DNA of 61,990 bases from TMED8 sp038125725 (GTDB taxonomy: Bacteria; Pseudomonadota; Alphaproteobacteria; Rhodospirillales; Casp-alpha2), in the NCBI GenBank assembly GCA_038125725.1, contig JAYPEK010000023.1, positions 1-61,990 on the forward strand, in the 5' to 3' direction. A model generated the notes under the pieces. That model was given only the letters and a program-made list of their open reading frames with translations. It was not told where the DNA came from and ran no database searches. Below, in pieces: positions 45,002 to 53,746 of the stretch. The position numbers and the translations under genes were made by a program. Numbering within the stretch: the first letter of the stretch is position 1; each line of letters opens with the position of its first letter.

Positions 45002-46060
45002 ATGAACCAACCGGTATTGATCATCATCGTCGGCGCGGCCATCGCCGCAACGGCCGTCGTCACGAACGTGTATATGTCGCAGGACGATGCCGACGAACCG
45101 CCGGTCCCCCAGGTCGTCGCGGAACAGAAGCCAGCACCCGCTGCCGCGCCGCAACCGAAAGCCGAGTCCGCCGAAGCCAGTGCGCCGGCATCGCAGGAAC
45201 CGGCAAAAGCCATTGAAAATAAACAGAAACCCTCCTTCGACGTCGTTCGCGTGACGCCCGAGGGCAACGCCGTCATCGCTGGCCGCGCGGCCCCCGGCAG
45301 CACCGTCGCCATCATTGCCGACGGCCAGTTCGTCGGTCAGATCAAGGCCGACGGGCGCGGTGAATGGGTGTTGGTGCCCGACAAGCCGCTGGCGCCCGGC
45401 AGCCGGCAGTTGAGCCTGGAGCAGCGAATCGAGGGCCAGGAATCGCTGCAATCCGATGACGTCGTGGTCGTCGTGGTGCCGGAACAGAAAAAAGACATCG
45501 CCGGGCGCCCGGCCGAGAAACCGTCGCAGGCGCTGGCACTGAAATTCCCGCGCAAGGGCGACGGGCCGAGCACGCTATTGCAAAAACCGACGCCCGGCGA
45601 TGCCGGTCAGGCCTTTGCAGTCGATACCGTCGATTACGACACCGAAGGCCGCCTTTACCTGAGCGGCCGGGGCGCCTCGAAGACGGTGGTGCAGCTCTAT
45701 CTTGACGGCAAGTTCATCGGCCGATCCGCCGTCGACGACAACAACGGCTGGCGGGTGAAACCGGACAATCCCGTGAAGCCCGGCATCTACCGCTTGCGCG
45801 CCGATCAGGTCAACGGCAACGGCAAGGTCACTGCGCGGCTGTCACTGCCGTTCGCGCGTGCCGAACCGATCACGCAGGAGAACATGCCGCCCGAGCCCTT
45901 CGTCATCGTACAGCCCGGCAACAGCCTTTGGCGGCTGGCCCGGCGTGCCTACGGCACCGGCTTCAACTACACCGTCATCTATGAGGCCAACAAGGATCAG
46001 ATCGGCGATCCCGACCTGATCTACCCGGGCCAGGTCTTCGCCGTCCCGACAACCAACTAG
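45002..46060 (+). CDS. LysM-domain protein with N-terminal membrane anchor
   Basis: 352 residues. A single N-terminal hydrophobic helix (PVLIIIVGAAIAATAVVTNVYM) is followed by a Pro/Ala/Glu-rich linker, two copies of an Ig-like segment (VTPEGNAVIAGRAAPGSTVAIIADGQFVG and YDTEGRLYLSGRGASKTVVQLYLDGKFIG), and a C-terminal LysM domain (VQPGNSLWRLARRAYGTGF to YPGQVFAVP) for peptidoglycan binding. Probably a periplasmic cell-wall-associated protein. The ATG follows AAGGGGTAGGC. Its 3' end overlaps the convergent next gene by 4 nt. Confidence 0.9.
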   Translation: MNQPVLIIIVGAAIAATAVVTNVYMSQDDADEPPVPQVVAEQKPAPAAAPQPKAESAEASAPASQEPAKAIENKQKPSFDVVRVTPEGNAVIAGRAAPGSTVAIIADGQFVGQIKADGRGEWVLVPDKPLAPGSRQLSLEQRIEGQESLQSDDVVVVVVPEQKKDIAGRPAEKPSQALALKFPRKGDGPSTLLQKPTPGDAGQAFAVDTVDYDTEGRLYLSGRGASKTVVQLYLDGKFIGRSAVDDNNGWRVKPDNPVKPGIYRLRADQVNGNGKVTARLSLPFARAEPITQENMPPEPFVIVQPGNSLWRLARRAYGTGFNYTVIYEANKDQIGDPDLIYPGQVFAVPTTN

Positions 46061-46521
46061 GACGCCTGCGATTCCATCGGCGGGTGGACGAAGCCGGCAA
46101 GCAGTTCCAGGTAGGGTTTCGCCATGATCAACAGCATGGCGGCGCGCGACATCAGCAGCACCGGCGTGAACGGCTCTTCGATGGTGATGTCTTCCAACAA
46201 CAAGATTCGCTGGCGCGGCGTCAGGTGCAGCCGCCCGCCGAGCGCGCGGCTGGCTGACCGCAGCACCGCCAGCGCCTGGGTGCGCGCGTAGGGGTCTTCG
46301 GCGGTGTAGGGGATGCTGCCCAGGTTGGCATGGAAGCGCATCTGGGTGTTCTGGCTGCCGGCCGATGCATGCACGGCGAATAGAAAACCTTCGTACTCGA
46401 AGGTAAACCGCAATCCGTCGCCATGCCCCTTGCCGGCCAGGGACGATGCCTGGTCCAGGCCAACGGGGCCGGCCTCGAAAGTGTCGACGAGATTACGGGC
46501 AGCGGTGCCGTGTTCGGACAT
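46057..46521 (-). CDS. Hypothetical protein, 154 residues
   Basis: I do not recognise a family. The protein has an alternating alpha/beta look: GLRFTFEYEGFLFAVHASAG, QMRFHANLGSIPYTAED, then helices ARTQALAVLRSASRALG and LLMSRAAMLLIMAKPYLELLA; no membrane segment is certain. The pattern faintly recalls the small YbjN/secretion-chaperone-like fold, but this is weak. It is convergent with the LysM gene and divergent from psd, standing alone on the minus strand. Confidence 0.65.
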   Translation of the reverse strand: MSEHGTAARNLVDTFEAGPVGLDQASSLAGKGHGDGLRFTFEYEGFLFAVHASAGSQNTQMRFHANLGSIPYTAEDPYARTQALAVLRSASRALGGRLHLTPRQRILLLEDITIEEPFTPVLLMSRAAMLLIMAKPYLELLAGFVHPPMESQAS

Positions 46522-46700
46522 GTTCTTTGAATTCTGCCATCCTGTTGGCCCGATTTTGCGTCAAGCTAGCACGACCGGTCGGAACAGCAAACGGCCAATC
46601 ACGCCCATCGCTCGCTACGATTCGCACCCGGATTTTCTTGATCCAGCCTGTAAAATAGAGACAATCCGCAACCAACCGAAACACCCGGAGAGACGTGACC

Positions 46701-47387
46701 ATGCTGAAGACCGTGCTCGTGCCGATCCACCCCGCCGGATGGCCGTTCATCCCCGCCTTTGCCATCGGCGCGGTGCTGCTGGCCTGGTGGATGGAACCGC
46801 TCGGATACCTGGGCGCGTTGCTGACTGCCTGGTGCGCCTATTTCTTCCGCAACCCCGACCGCATCACGCCGACCCGCCAGGGCCTGGTGATCTCGCCGGC
46901 CGACGGGGTCGTGCAATCCATCGTCCGCGCCGTGCCGCCGGCGGAACTGGAAATGGGCGATGCGCCGCTGACCCGTGTCGCGGTGTTCATGAACGTCTTC
47001 AACGTGCATGTGAACCGCGCGCCGATCGACGGCACTATCAGCAAGGTTTCCTACCGTCCCGGCAAGTTCCTGAATGCGTCCCTGGACAAAGCCAGCGAAG
47101 ACAACGAACGCCAGAGCCTGAAGATCACCACCACCGACGGCAAGGACATCGCCTTCGTGCAGATCGCCGGCCTGGTGGCCAGGCGCATCCTCTGCTGGAC
47201 CAAGGAAGGCGACCAGATGAAAGCCGGTGAGCGTTTCGGCCTGATCCGCTTCGGTAGCCGCGTCGACGTCTACCTGCCGGATGGCACAGAACCCCTGGTC
47301 GCCATCGGGCAGACCGCCGTCGCCGGTGAGACCGTGCTCGCCGACCTGGCGACGGAAGAACAAGCGCGCGCCGGCGAAATCCGCTAG
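46701..47387 (+). CDS. psd: Phosphatidylserine decarboxylase proenzyme (short, archaetidylserine-type)
   Basis: 228 residues from ATG 46701; a GTG six bases earlier is also possible with the same GGAGAGAC site. Makes phosphatidylethanolamine. Two N-terminal membrane-associated helices (WPFIPAFAIGAVLLAWWM, LGALLTAWCAYFFRNPDR), then VISPADGVVQSI, VFMNVFNVHVNRAPIDG, and the autocleavage site IRFGSRVDVYLP, where the Ser becomes the pyruvoyl group. Ten nt ahead of pssA, which supplies its substrate. Confidence 0.95.
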   Translation: MLKTVLVPIHPAGWPFIPAFAIGAVLLAWWMEPLGYLGALLTAWCAYFFRNPDRITPTRQGLVISPADGVVQSIVRAVPPAELEMGDAPLTRVAVFMNVFNVHVNRAPIDGTISKVSYRPGKFLNASLDKASEDNERQSLKITTTDGKDIAFVQIAGLVARRILCWTKEGDQMKAGERFGLIRFGSRVDVYLPDGTEPLVAIGQTAVAGETVLADLATEEQARAGEIR

Positions 47388-47396
47388 GATTAATCC

Positions 47397-48200
47397 ATGC
47401 CAAACAAACAGCCGAAACGCCGCCTGCAGGCCCTTTCAGTCAACCGGATGATTCCCAACATTCTGACGCTGTTGGCGCTGGCGTCGGGCCTGACGGGGAT
47501 GCGCTTCGCGTTCCAGGAACGCTGGGAGTACGCGGTGTTGGCGATTGCCGTCGCCGCCGTGTTCGATGCCCTCGACGGCCGCATCGCCAGGCTGTTGAAG
47601 GGTGCTAGCAAGTTCGGCGCGGAACTCGACTCGCTTTCCGATTTCGTCTGTTTCGGCGTGGCGCCGGCGATGATCCTCTATCTCTGGGCCATGCAAGACG
47701 CCGGTCGGTTGGGCTGGCTTCTGGTGATGCTGTTCGCCATGTGCTGCGGGCTGCGTCTGGCGCGCTTCAACGTCGCCCTGGAAGACGAAAACGCGCCCGC
47801 GTGGAAGGGCAATTTCTTCACCGGCGTGCCGGCTCCGGCCGGCGCCGGTCTGGTACTGCTTCCGATGGTGCTGGCGTTCCAGCTCGGCGACGAAGTGCTG
47901 CGCTCTCCCTGGGTGGTGTCGTTCTTCTTGCTCGGTGTCGGCGCGCTGTTCGTCAGCGCCATTCCGACGTTCTCGTTCAAGAAGATGGTGGTGCCGCGCA
48001 AGCGGCTGCTGGCCATGATGCTGACGGTGACCATGATCATTGCCTTCATCGCCAGCCTGCCGTGGCTCAGCCTGTCGATCATTCTCGGCAGCTATCTGGT
48101 ATCCATCCCATTCGCCATCCGCGCCTATCGGCGCTACGAGGCCGGGGAGGAAGTCGACGAGGATCTGGACGAAGACGACGCCGACCTGGAGCCAGTCTAG
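47397..48200 (+). CDS. pssA: CDP-diacylglycerol-serine O-phosphatidyltransferase
   Basis: 267 residues, multi-pass membrane enzyme. The CDP-alcohol phosphotransferase signature is complete as DGRIARLLKGASKFGAELDSLSD (the D-G-x2-A-R-x8-G-x3-D-x3-D pattern), preceded by IPNILTLLALASGLTG and followed by about six hydrophobic helices. The last 25 residues are strongly acidic (EVDEDLDEDDADLE). Makes phosphatidylserine, used by the adjacent psd product. Confidence 0.95.
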   Translation: MPNKQPKRRLQALSVNRMIPNILTLLALASGLTGMRFAFQERWEYAVLAIAVAAVFDALDGRIARLLKGASKFGAELDSLSDFVCFGVAPAMILYLWAMQDAGRLGWLLVMLFAMCCGLRLARFNVALEDENAPAWKGNFFTGVPAPAGAGLVLLPMVLAFQLGDEVLRSPWVVSFFLLGVGALFVSAIPTFSFKKMVVPRKRLLAMMLTVTMIIAFIASLPWLSLSIILGSYLVSIPFAIRAYRRYEAGEEVDEDLDEDDADLEPV

Positions 48201-48224
48201 GCGCGTCACCTCGACAACCGCCCG

Positions 48225-48554
48225 TTAGTAACCGCCCTTGCGCTTCGATTCCGGCAGGCCGCCGATCTTCGCTGCCTGCTTGGATGGCTGCAGGGGGAAC
48301 AGCTCGTACAGATCGTTGGAACTGATCTTCTCGCCCCAGGCGCTGGACATGGCCTTGACGATGGTGCGGTCGTTGGGCTGGGTCTCGGCGTTTTCGAAGA
48401 ACTCCTCGCGCAGGTAGTTAATCACGTCCCAGTGGCGCTCGGTGAGTTCGTCGATGCCGTCGGCGGCGGCGATTTCCGCGGCGACGGATTCCGACCAGTC
48501 CTCGGCATTAACGAGGTAGCCGTTGTCGGTGGTCTCGAGATCGCTGTAGCTCAT
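48225..48554 (-). CDS. DsrC/TusE-family protein lacking the conserved cysteines
   Basis: 109 residues. The TusE/DsrC fold is recognisable in ETTDNGYLVNAEDWSESVAAEI, ELTERHWDVINYLREEFFENA and NDLYELFPLQPSKQAAKIGGLP. Family members end in a flexible arm with an invariant penultimate Cys (and in DsrC a second Cys about ten residues earlier) that carries sulfur. Here the arm reads IGGLPESKRKGGY and the whole protein has no cysteine. It cannot act as a sulfur carrier in the usual way; a regulatory or lost-function role is possible. No dsr or tus genes are nearby. Confidence 0.85.
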   Translation of the reverse strand: MSYSDLETTDNGYLVNAEDWSESVAAEIAAADGIDELTERHWDVINYLREEFFENAETQPNDRTIVKAMSSAWGEKISSNDLYELFPLQPSKQAAKIGGLPESKRKGGY

Positions 48555-48648
48555 GGAAGGGCTCCGGTGTTCATCTTCACTTTATAAATAATGAATATGA
48601 AGACGGGTCGCTTCAACCCCAGATTTGCTAGGGATTTTGGCCGCGCGG

Positions 48649-49563
48649 TCAGCCGCGCCCGCGCGGCTTGAAGGCATGAAAGCGGTAGACCTTGAGCCCG
48701 CCGCTATCGAGCGCCGCCACCAGCTTGGCCAGTCTCTCCAATTCGGCGAACACGCCATCGACAATGCCCAGCAGTTCCGTCTTGTTGGTGGAGGCGAGGA
48801 AGTTGAACAGGCTCTTGAACACCCGCATCCGGTATGCATGGGTGATGTCCTCTCCGGGCTGCACGTCGAAGCCGGTATTGCGCAACAAGGCCTGCATGAC
48901 GTCGCTGGGCCATAAATGCACCGGCTCGGGTTCCGCGTCCACCCAGGCCTGCACCGTCGCGTTCGGCGCATCGGTGCTGGGCAGGACGAAGTCCGTGTAC
49001 CAGAGCTCGGCGTTGTCGCGCATGGACTCGAACACCTTGGCCAGCACGGTTTTCTTGTCCGCCGCCATGTATAGGTTTTCCAGCGAGATGCAGGCGTCGA
49101 AGGCGCGGGCCTTAAGCTTCAAATTGTCGTAGGCGGCAAAGTTGACCGGTGCGCGCTTGGTCAGGCCGGCGCGCTTCACGCGCTCCTTGCCGAGCGCCGC
49201 CAGTTCCTCGCGGTTCTCATAGCCGGTGACCCAGGCGCTGGTGTCCTCGACGATCTTCTGTCCCGCGCCGCCGAGCCCGGCGCCGATCAACAGCAGGCTG
49301 TTGCGTTCCGAAAGCCCCATCAGCGGCAGGAATTCCCCCAGGTACTCAGCCTCGCCGCAGCGGACGAAGCCGTCGCCCCACAACCGCTGCGCGACCTGAA
49401 GGCGGGATTCGGACCAGAGCACGTCCGGCTCATCATCGAATTCCTCGTCAAAATCCTCATCATCGTCTTCCGGCTCGTCGTTGAGCTGCCGGCGGCGGCG
49501 GCGAAACGGGTCGACGAACCAACCGAAGAACCGCCTGAGCCGTGACCGCTTGGGCTTCGTCAT
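48649..49563 (-). CDS. Putative SAM-dependent methyltransferase, last gene of the biotin operon
   Basis: 304 residues from ATG 49563, whose first bases overlap the bioD stop (ATGA). N-terminus: very basic stretch (1-26, RSRLRRFFGWFVDPFRRRRR) followed by an acidic run (28-46). Then a methyltransferase-like core: SLLLIGAGLGGAGQKI as glycine-rich motif I, TGYENREELAALG as motif II, and FDACISLENLYMAADKKTVLAKVFESMRDNAELWYTDFVLP. The gene sits where bioC occurs in other biotin operons, but it lacks an obvious BioC signature. It could be a divergent malonyl-thioester methyltransferase or an unrelated enzyme merely coupled to bioD. Confidence 0.75.
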   Translation of the reverse strand: MTKPKRSRLRRFFGWFVDPFRRRRRQLNDEPEDDDEDFDEEFDDEPDVLWSESRLQVAQRLWGDGFVRCGEAEYLGEFLPLMGLSERNSLLLIGAGLGGAGQKIVEDTSAWVTGYENREELAALGKERVKRAGLTKRAPVNFAAYDNLKLKARAFDACISLENLYMAADKKTVLAKVFESMRDNAELWYTDFVLPSTDAPNATVQAWVDAEPEPVHLWPSDVMQALLRNTGFDVQPGEDITHAYRMRVFKSLFNFLASTNKTELLGIVDGVFAELERLAKLVAALDSGGLKVYRFHAFKPRGRG

Positions 49564-50228
49564 GACGGAACCAGCAGGTCCAGGAGGGCACGGCCGTCGG
49601 CCTCGAAGGCAGGGACGCGGGGCAGGACGCGGATCGGGATGCCGGGCTCGAACCGCTTGAGCGTGGCGACGGTCTCGGCCAACGGCACCGGCTGGTCTTC
49701 CGACTCGCTGACCACAACGCCGGCGATGGCACAGCCGTGTGCCCGCAGCGCCTGCACAGCAGTCAAGGTGTGGCTGAGCGTGCCCAGGTAGGAGCCCACC
49801 ACCAGCAGCGCCGGCAGTTCCAACGCTGCGATCCAATCCAGCACCGTCCGGGTCTCGTCCAGCGGCACCATGACACCGCCGACGCCCTCGATCAGGGTAT
49901 CGCCGGAGTGACCCATGACCTCGTCACGGCAGAAGCGAACCAAATCGTCGAAGGAAACCCTGCGTCCCTCGCGGGCCGCCGCCATGTCGGGTGACAAGGG
50001 GGCTTCGAACCGCCAGGGCGAGATTGCCGCAACGACGGCGTCCGTCGGCTCTTGGCCGAGCGCGCGCAAGATCTGCACGCTGTCGCTTTCTTCCAAGTTT
50101 TCGGCCGTGAAACCGCTGATCACCGGCTTCAAGACCCGCACGTCACGGCCCTCGGCGGCAAGCGCGCGGGCCAGGGCACAGGTGGCGTAGGTCTTGCCGA
50201 CGCCGGTCCCGCTGGAGGTGACGAACAA
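49560..50228 (-). CDS. bioD: Dethiobiotin synthetase
   Basis: 222 residues. ATP-dependent closure of the dethiobiotin ring. P-loop FVTSSGTGVGKTYA at the very N-terminus, VLKPVISGF, and LIEGVGGVMVPLDETRTVLDW. The frame has no ATG near the P-loop; TTG at 50228, five nt after the bioF stop, is the likely start with GGAGG about 15 nt upstream. Part of bioB-bioA-bioF-bioD. Confidence 0.94.
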   Translation of the reverse strand: MFVTSSGTGVGKTYATCALARALAAEGRDVRVLKPVISGFTAENLEESDSVQILRALGQEPTDAVVAAISPWRFEAPLSPDMAAAREGRRVSFDDLVRFCRDEVMGHSGDTLIEGVGGVMVPLDETRTVLDWIAALELPALLVVGSYLGTLSHTLTAVQALRAHGCAIAGVVVSESEDQPVPLAETVATLKRFEPGIPIRVLPRVPAFEADGRALLDLLVPS

Positions 50229-50233
50229 CCCCG

Positions 50234-51406
50234 TTATGGCCGGCCTCCGTTCAGGATTTCGTCGCGCACCAGCGCCGCCAGCCGGTCGACGTCGGCCTCC
50301 GCGTGATCGGCGGTGAAGGTGATGCGGAGCCTCGCCGTGCCGTCGGGCACCGTCGGCGGGCGGATCGGCACCACCAGGAAGCCCTCGTCCTCAAGCAGTT
50401 TTCCGGCTGCCATGGTCTTGTCCGTATCGCCCAGGATCACCGGCACGATGGGGCTTTCGGCGAGGCCCAGGTTGATGGCGCGGGTAAAGCGCCGGGCCAG
50501 TTCCAGCGGCCGGGCGGCGAACTCGGGATCGGCCTCGATCAGGTCAAGCGCGGCGATGGCCGCCGCGACGCTGGCCGGCGGCAGGCCGGTGGAATAGATG
50601 AAGGTGCGGCAGCGCGTCCGGATCAGGTCGATCACCGGCTGGCTGGCGCAGAGATATCCACCGTAGCCGCCGATGGCCTTGGAAAGGGTGCCCATCTGCA
50701 ACGGCACCGCATGACGCCGGCCGTTCTCATGGCTCGATCCGCGCCCGCCGCCAATGACGCCGATGCCGTGCGCGTCGTCGGTCATCAGCCAGGTGTCGAA
50801 TTCGCCGGCCATCGCCACCAGATCGCCCACCGGCGCCAAGTCGCCGTCCATGGAGAAGACCCCGTCGGTGACGATCATGGCGTGTTCGTGCCCACCGCGA
50901 TGCGCTTCCAGGAGCTCGCGCAAATGGTCCAGGTCGTTGTGGCGGAAGACGAACTGCGCCGCCCCCGAGAGCCGGCTGCCGAAATAGATACAGGCATGCG
51001 ACAGCTCGTCCATGAACACCGCGTCGCCCTTGCCGACGAGCGCCGGAATTACGCCGGAGTTGGTCAGGAACCCCGAGCCGAACACCACCGCGTCGTCGCT
51101 GCCCTTGAGCTTGGCCAGGCGGCTTTCCAACTCGCGGAAGAGCGGGTGGTTGCCGGTCACCAACCGGGACGCGCCGGAACCGACGCCATAGCGCTCGATG
51201 GCTTCATTGGCGGCGGCCTTGAGCGCCGGGTGATGGTTGAGGCCCAAGTAGTCGTTGGACGAGAAGTTCAGCAGCCGCCGCCCATTTCGTTCGACGACGG
51301 CGCCTTCCTGCGGATCGGTGGTCGCCAGCCAGCGGCGCAGGTGCAAGCGCTCCATCTCCGCCAGCTTGGCGGATGCAAAGGCGTCGAGCGACGCGCTGTC
51401 GCTCAC
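50234..51406 (-). CDS. bioF: 8-amino-7-oxononanoate synthase
   Basis: 390 residues from GTG 51406, which overlaps the bioA stop (GTGA). PLP enzyme that condenses pimeloyl-ACP (or CoA) with alanine. Motifs are LNFSSNDYLGLNHHP, GSGASRLVTGNHPLFRELE, MTDDAHGIGVIG (cofactor Asp) and MGTLSKAIGGYGGYL with the PLP lysine. The frame extends further upstream through bioA, but this is an artefact. Confidence 0.95.
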   Translation of the reverse strand: MSDSASLDAFASAKLAEMERLHLRRWLATTDPQEGAVVERNGRRLLNFSSNDYLGLNHHPALKAAANEAIERYGVGSGASRLVTGNHPLFRELESRLAKLKGSDDAVVFGSGFLTNSGVIPALVGKGDAVFMDELSHACIYFGSRLSGAAQFVFRHNDLDHLRELLEAHRGGHEHAMIVTDGVFSMDGDLAPVGDLVAMAGEFDTWLMTDDAHGIGVIGGGRGSSHENGRRHAVPLQMGTLSKAIGGYGGYLCASQPVIDLIRTRCRTFIYSTGLPPASVAAAIAALDLIEADPEFAARPLELARRFTRAINLGLAESPIVPVILGDTDKTMAAGKLLEDEGFLVVPIRPPTVPDGTARLRITFTADHAEADVDRLAALVRDEILNGGRP

Positions 51407-52707
51407 GGGACCCACTCGTCCAGGCGCGCCGACCATTGGCCGACCACGTCGACGACGGCGTCGGTGAGCGTCGCCAGGTCCGCGGGCGCCATGGTGAACG
51501 ACGGCATCAGGTAGACCACGTTGCCGAACGGCCGGACCCAACAGCCGCGATCCAGGAAACACTGGCGAATCCAGTACATGTCGCCGAGCGTGGTCAGTTC
51601 GACCACGCCGATGGCCCCCTTGATGCGCACGTCGACGACGCCCTCGACCTGACGGCAGGGCTCCAGCGCGGACTTCAGGTGCGCCTCGATGGCCGCCACC
51701 TGTTCCAGCCGCGGCTCCGTCTCGAACAAATCCAGCGACGCGTTGGCCGCCGCGCAGGCCAGCGCATTGCCGGTATAGGTGGGCCCGTGCATCAGGCACT
51801 TCTCCAGCGCGTCATCCAGGAATGCCTCGAACACGCGGGCTGACGCAATGGTTGCCGCCAGCGCCAGGGTGCCGCCGGTGAGCGACTTGGAGACCGTCAT
51901 GATGTCGGGCTGGATACCGGCCTGCTCGCAGGCGAACATGGTGCCGACACGGCCGAAGCCAACCATGATCTCGTCCAGGATCAACAGCAGCCCATGACGG
52001 TCGCAGACCTCGCGCATGAAGCGCACCACGGCCGGATCGTGGAACAGCATGCCGCCGGCGCCCTGAACCAGGGGTTCCATGATGATGGCGGCGGCCTGCG
52101 CCTTGTGTTCCGCGACGAAGGCCTCGAATTGGGCGAACTCGGCTTCCGTTGCCGGCAGGTCGGCGGCCAGTTGCTGCGCCATCAGGCCATGGAAGGGGCC
52201 ATGCATGATGTTGTCCGGATCGCCGATGCCCATGGTGCCGATGGTATCGCCGTGATAGCCGTCCCGGAAGGCGATGAACTTGTTGCGGCCCGCGTCGCCC
52301 AAGTTGATCCAGTACTGCACCGCCATCTTCATCGCCAATTCGACCGAGACAGAACCCGATTCGGAGAAGAACACCCGGTCCAGATCACCCGGCGTCATCT
52401 CGGCGAGGCGCGCCGCCAGGGTGAAGGCGGGCTCGTTGGAGAGGCCGGCAAGCATGACGTGCGGCATGGTCTGCAACTGGCGGGTGACGGCTTCCTGAAT
52501 ATGCGGGTGGTTGTAGCCATGGCAGGCCGACCACCAGGATGCGATGCCGTCGATCAGTTCGCGCCCGTCTTCCAGGATGATGCGGGTACCCTGCGTGGCG
52601 CGCACCGCCTGCGGCAGCGGCGAGGTCTGCATCTGGGTGTAGGGCATCCAGATGTGGTCGTAGCCCTGTTCGAACCATGCCGGCCGGGTGGGCGCGGAAC
52701 GGGTCAT
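51403..52707 (-). CDS. bioA: Adenosylmethionine-8-amino-7-oxononanoate aminotransferase
   Basis: 434 residues. Class III PLP aminotransferase that uses SAM as amino donor to form 7,8-diaminopelargonate. Features: IWMPYTQMQTSPLPQAVRAT near the N-terminus, WSACHGYNHPHI, ILDEIMVGFGRVGTMFACEQAGIQPDIMTVSKSLTGG with the PLP lysine, and HGPTYTGNALACAAANASLD. The start overlaps the bioB stop (ATGA). Confidence 0.96.
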   Translation of the reverse strand: MTRSAPTRPAWFEQGYDHIWMPYTQMQTSPLPQAVRATQGTRIILEDGRELIDGIASWWSACHGYNHPHIQEAVTRQLQTMPHVMLAGLSNEPAFTLAARLAEMTPGDLDRVFFSESGSVSVELAMKMAVQYWINLGDAGRNKFIAFRDGYHGDTIGTMGIGDPDNIMHGPFHGLMAQQLAADLPATEAEFAQFEAFVAEHKAQAAAIIMEPLVQGAGGMLFHDPAVVRFMREVCDRHGLLLILDEIMVGFGRVGTMFACEQAGIQPDIMTVSKSLTGGTLALAATIASARVFEAFLDDALEKCLMHGPTYTGNALACAAANASLDLFETEPRLEQVAAIEAHLKSALEPCRQVEGVVDVRIKGAIGVVELTTLGDMYWIRQCFLDRGCWVRPFGNVVYLMPSFTMAPADLATLTDAVVDVVGQWSARLDEWVP

Positions 52708-53681
52708 GACGTGCCGGTGACGCCCAATCGATCGAACAGTTCGTCGTCGTGGTCACGGCCCGGGTTGGCGGTGGTCAGCAACTTCGGCCCGACGAAGATG
52801 GAACTGGCGCCGGCCAGGAAGCAAAGCGCCTGGAACTCATCGCTCATCTGTTCGCGCCCGGCCGACAGCCTGACGACCGAATCCGGCATCATGATCTTGG
52901 CCACCGCGATGGTGCGGACGAACTCCAGCGGGTCCAGGTCCGGCGCCTCGGCCAAGGGCGTGCCGTCGACGGGCACCAGCAAGTTGATCGGCACGCTTTC
53001 CGGATGCGGCGCCAGGTTGGCCAGCGTCACCAGCATGTCGGCGCGGTCGCGCCGCGCCTCGCCCATGCCGACGATGCCGCCGGCGCAGACCTTCATGCCG
53101 GCCCGGCGCACGGTGGCCAGCGTATCCAGCCGGTCCTCGAAGGTGCGGGTGGTGATGATCTCGCCGTAGAAGTTCTCCGACGTGTCGATGTTGTGGTTGT
53201 AGTAATCGAGCCCGGCTTCGCGCAGCCTGGACGCTTGGCCCTCGGTCAGCATGCCGAGCGTGGCGCAGGTCTCGAGCCCCATTTCCTTGACGCCGGTGAC
53301 CATGTCGCAGATGGCGTCGATGTCGCGGTCCTTGGGATTGCGCCATGCCGCCCCCATGCAGAACCGCGTGGCGCCGCCGGCCTGCGCCTGGCGGGCTTCC
53401 GCCAGAACCGCATCGACGGCCATCAGTTTCTCCGCCGCCACGTTGGCGTGATGATGCGACGATTGCGGGCAGTAGCCGCAGTCCTCGGGGCAGCCACCGG
53501 TCTTCACCGACAACAGGTTGGACATCTGTACCTGGTTGGCCGGGAAGTGGTCGCGATGCAGCGATTGCGCCCGGTGGACCAGGTCCATGAACGGCAGTTC
53601 GAACAGCGCTTCCGCCTCGTCCGTTTGCCAGTCGTGGCGGACGTCGGTTGCGGCGTCGGCCAATTGCGTGTTGGTTTGCAT
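52704..53681 (-). CDS. bioB: Biotin synthase
   Basis: 325 residues. Radical SAM enzyme inserting sulfur into dethiobiotin. The cluster motif is VKTGGCPEDCGYCPQSSHHH (CxxxCxxC), and YNHNIDTSENFYGEI and RLSAGREQM are family segments. First gene of the operon; the 65-nt gap to the divergent amidase gene should hold the promoter, but I find neither a BirA-type nor a BioR-type operator in it. Confidence 0.96.
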   Translation of the reverse strand: MQTNTQLADAATDVRHDWQTDEAEALFELPFMDLVHRAQSLHRDHFPANQVQMSNLLSVKTGGCPEDCGYCPQSSHHHANVAAEKLMAVDAVLAEARQAQAGGATRFCMGAAWRNPKDRDIDAICDMVTGVKEMGLETCATLGMLTEGQASRLREAGLDYYNHNIDTSENFYGEIITTRTFEDRLDTLATVRRAGMKVCAGGIVGMGEARRDRADMLVTLANLAPHPESVPINLLVPVDGTPLAEAPDLDPLEFVRTIAVAKIMMPDSVVRLSAGREQMSDEFQALCFLAGASSIFVGPKLLTTANPGRDHDDELFDRLGVTGTS

Positions 53682-53746
53682 GATGTTCTGGATACTATGA
53701 GATGGCGGCTTTTGGTCAAGCCGGCATTGATGATTTGGGGGACAGC

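Noticed and set aside
49563..49836. N-terminal extension of the biotin-operon methyltransferase
   Set aside because: The extension overlaps bioD fully; the ATG in the ATGA overlap is the natural start.
51406..51799. N-terminal extension of BioF
   Set aside because: It lies within bioA in another frame; GTG 51406 gives the normal BioF N-terminus.
53682..53746. Biotin repressor operator upstream of bioB
   Set aside because: No TTGTAAACC-type or TTATCTATAA-type symmetric site is visible in the gap.
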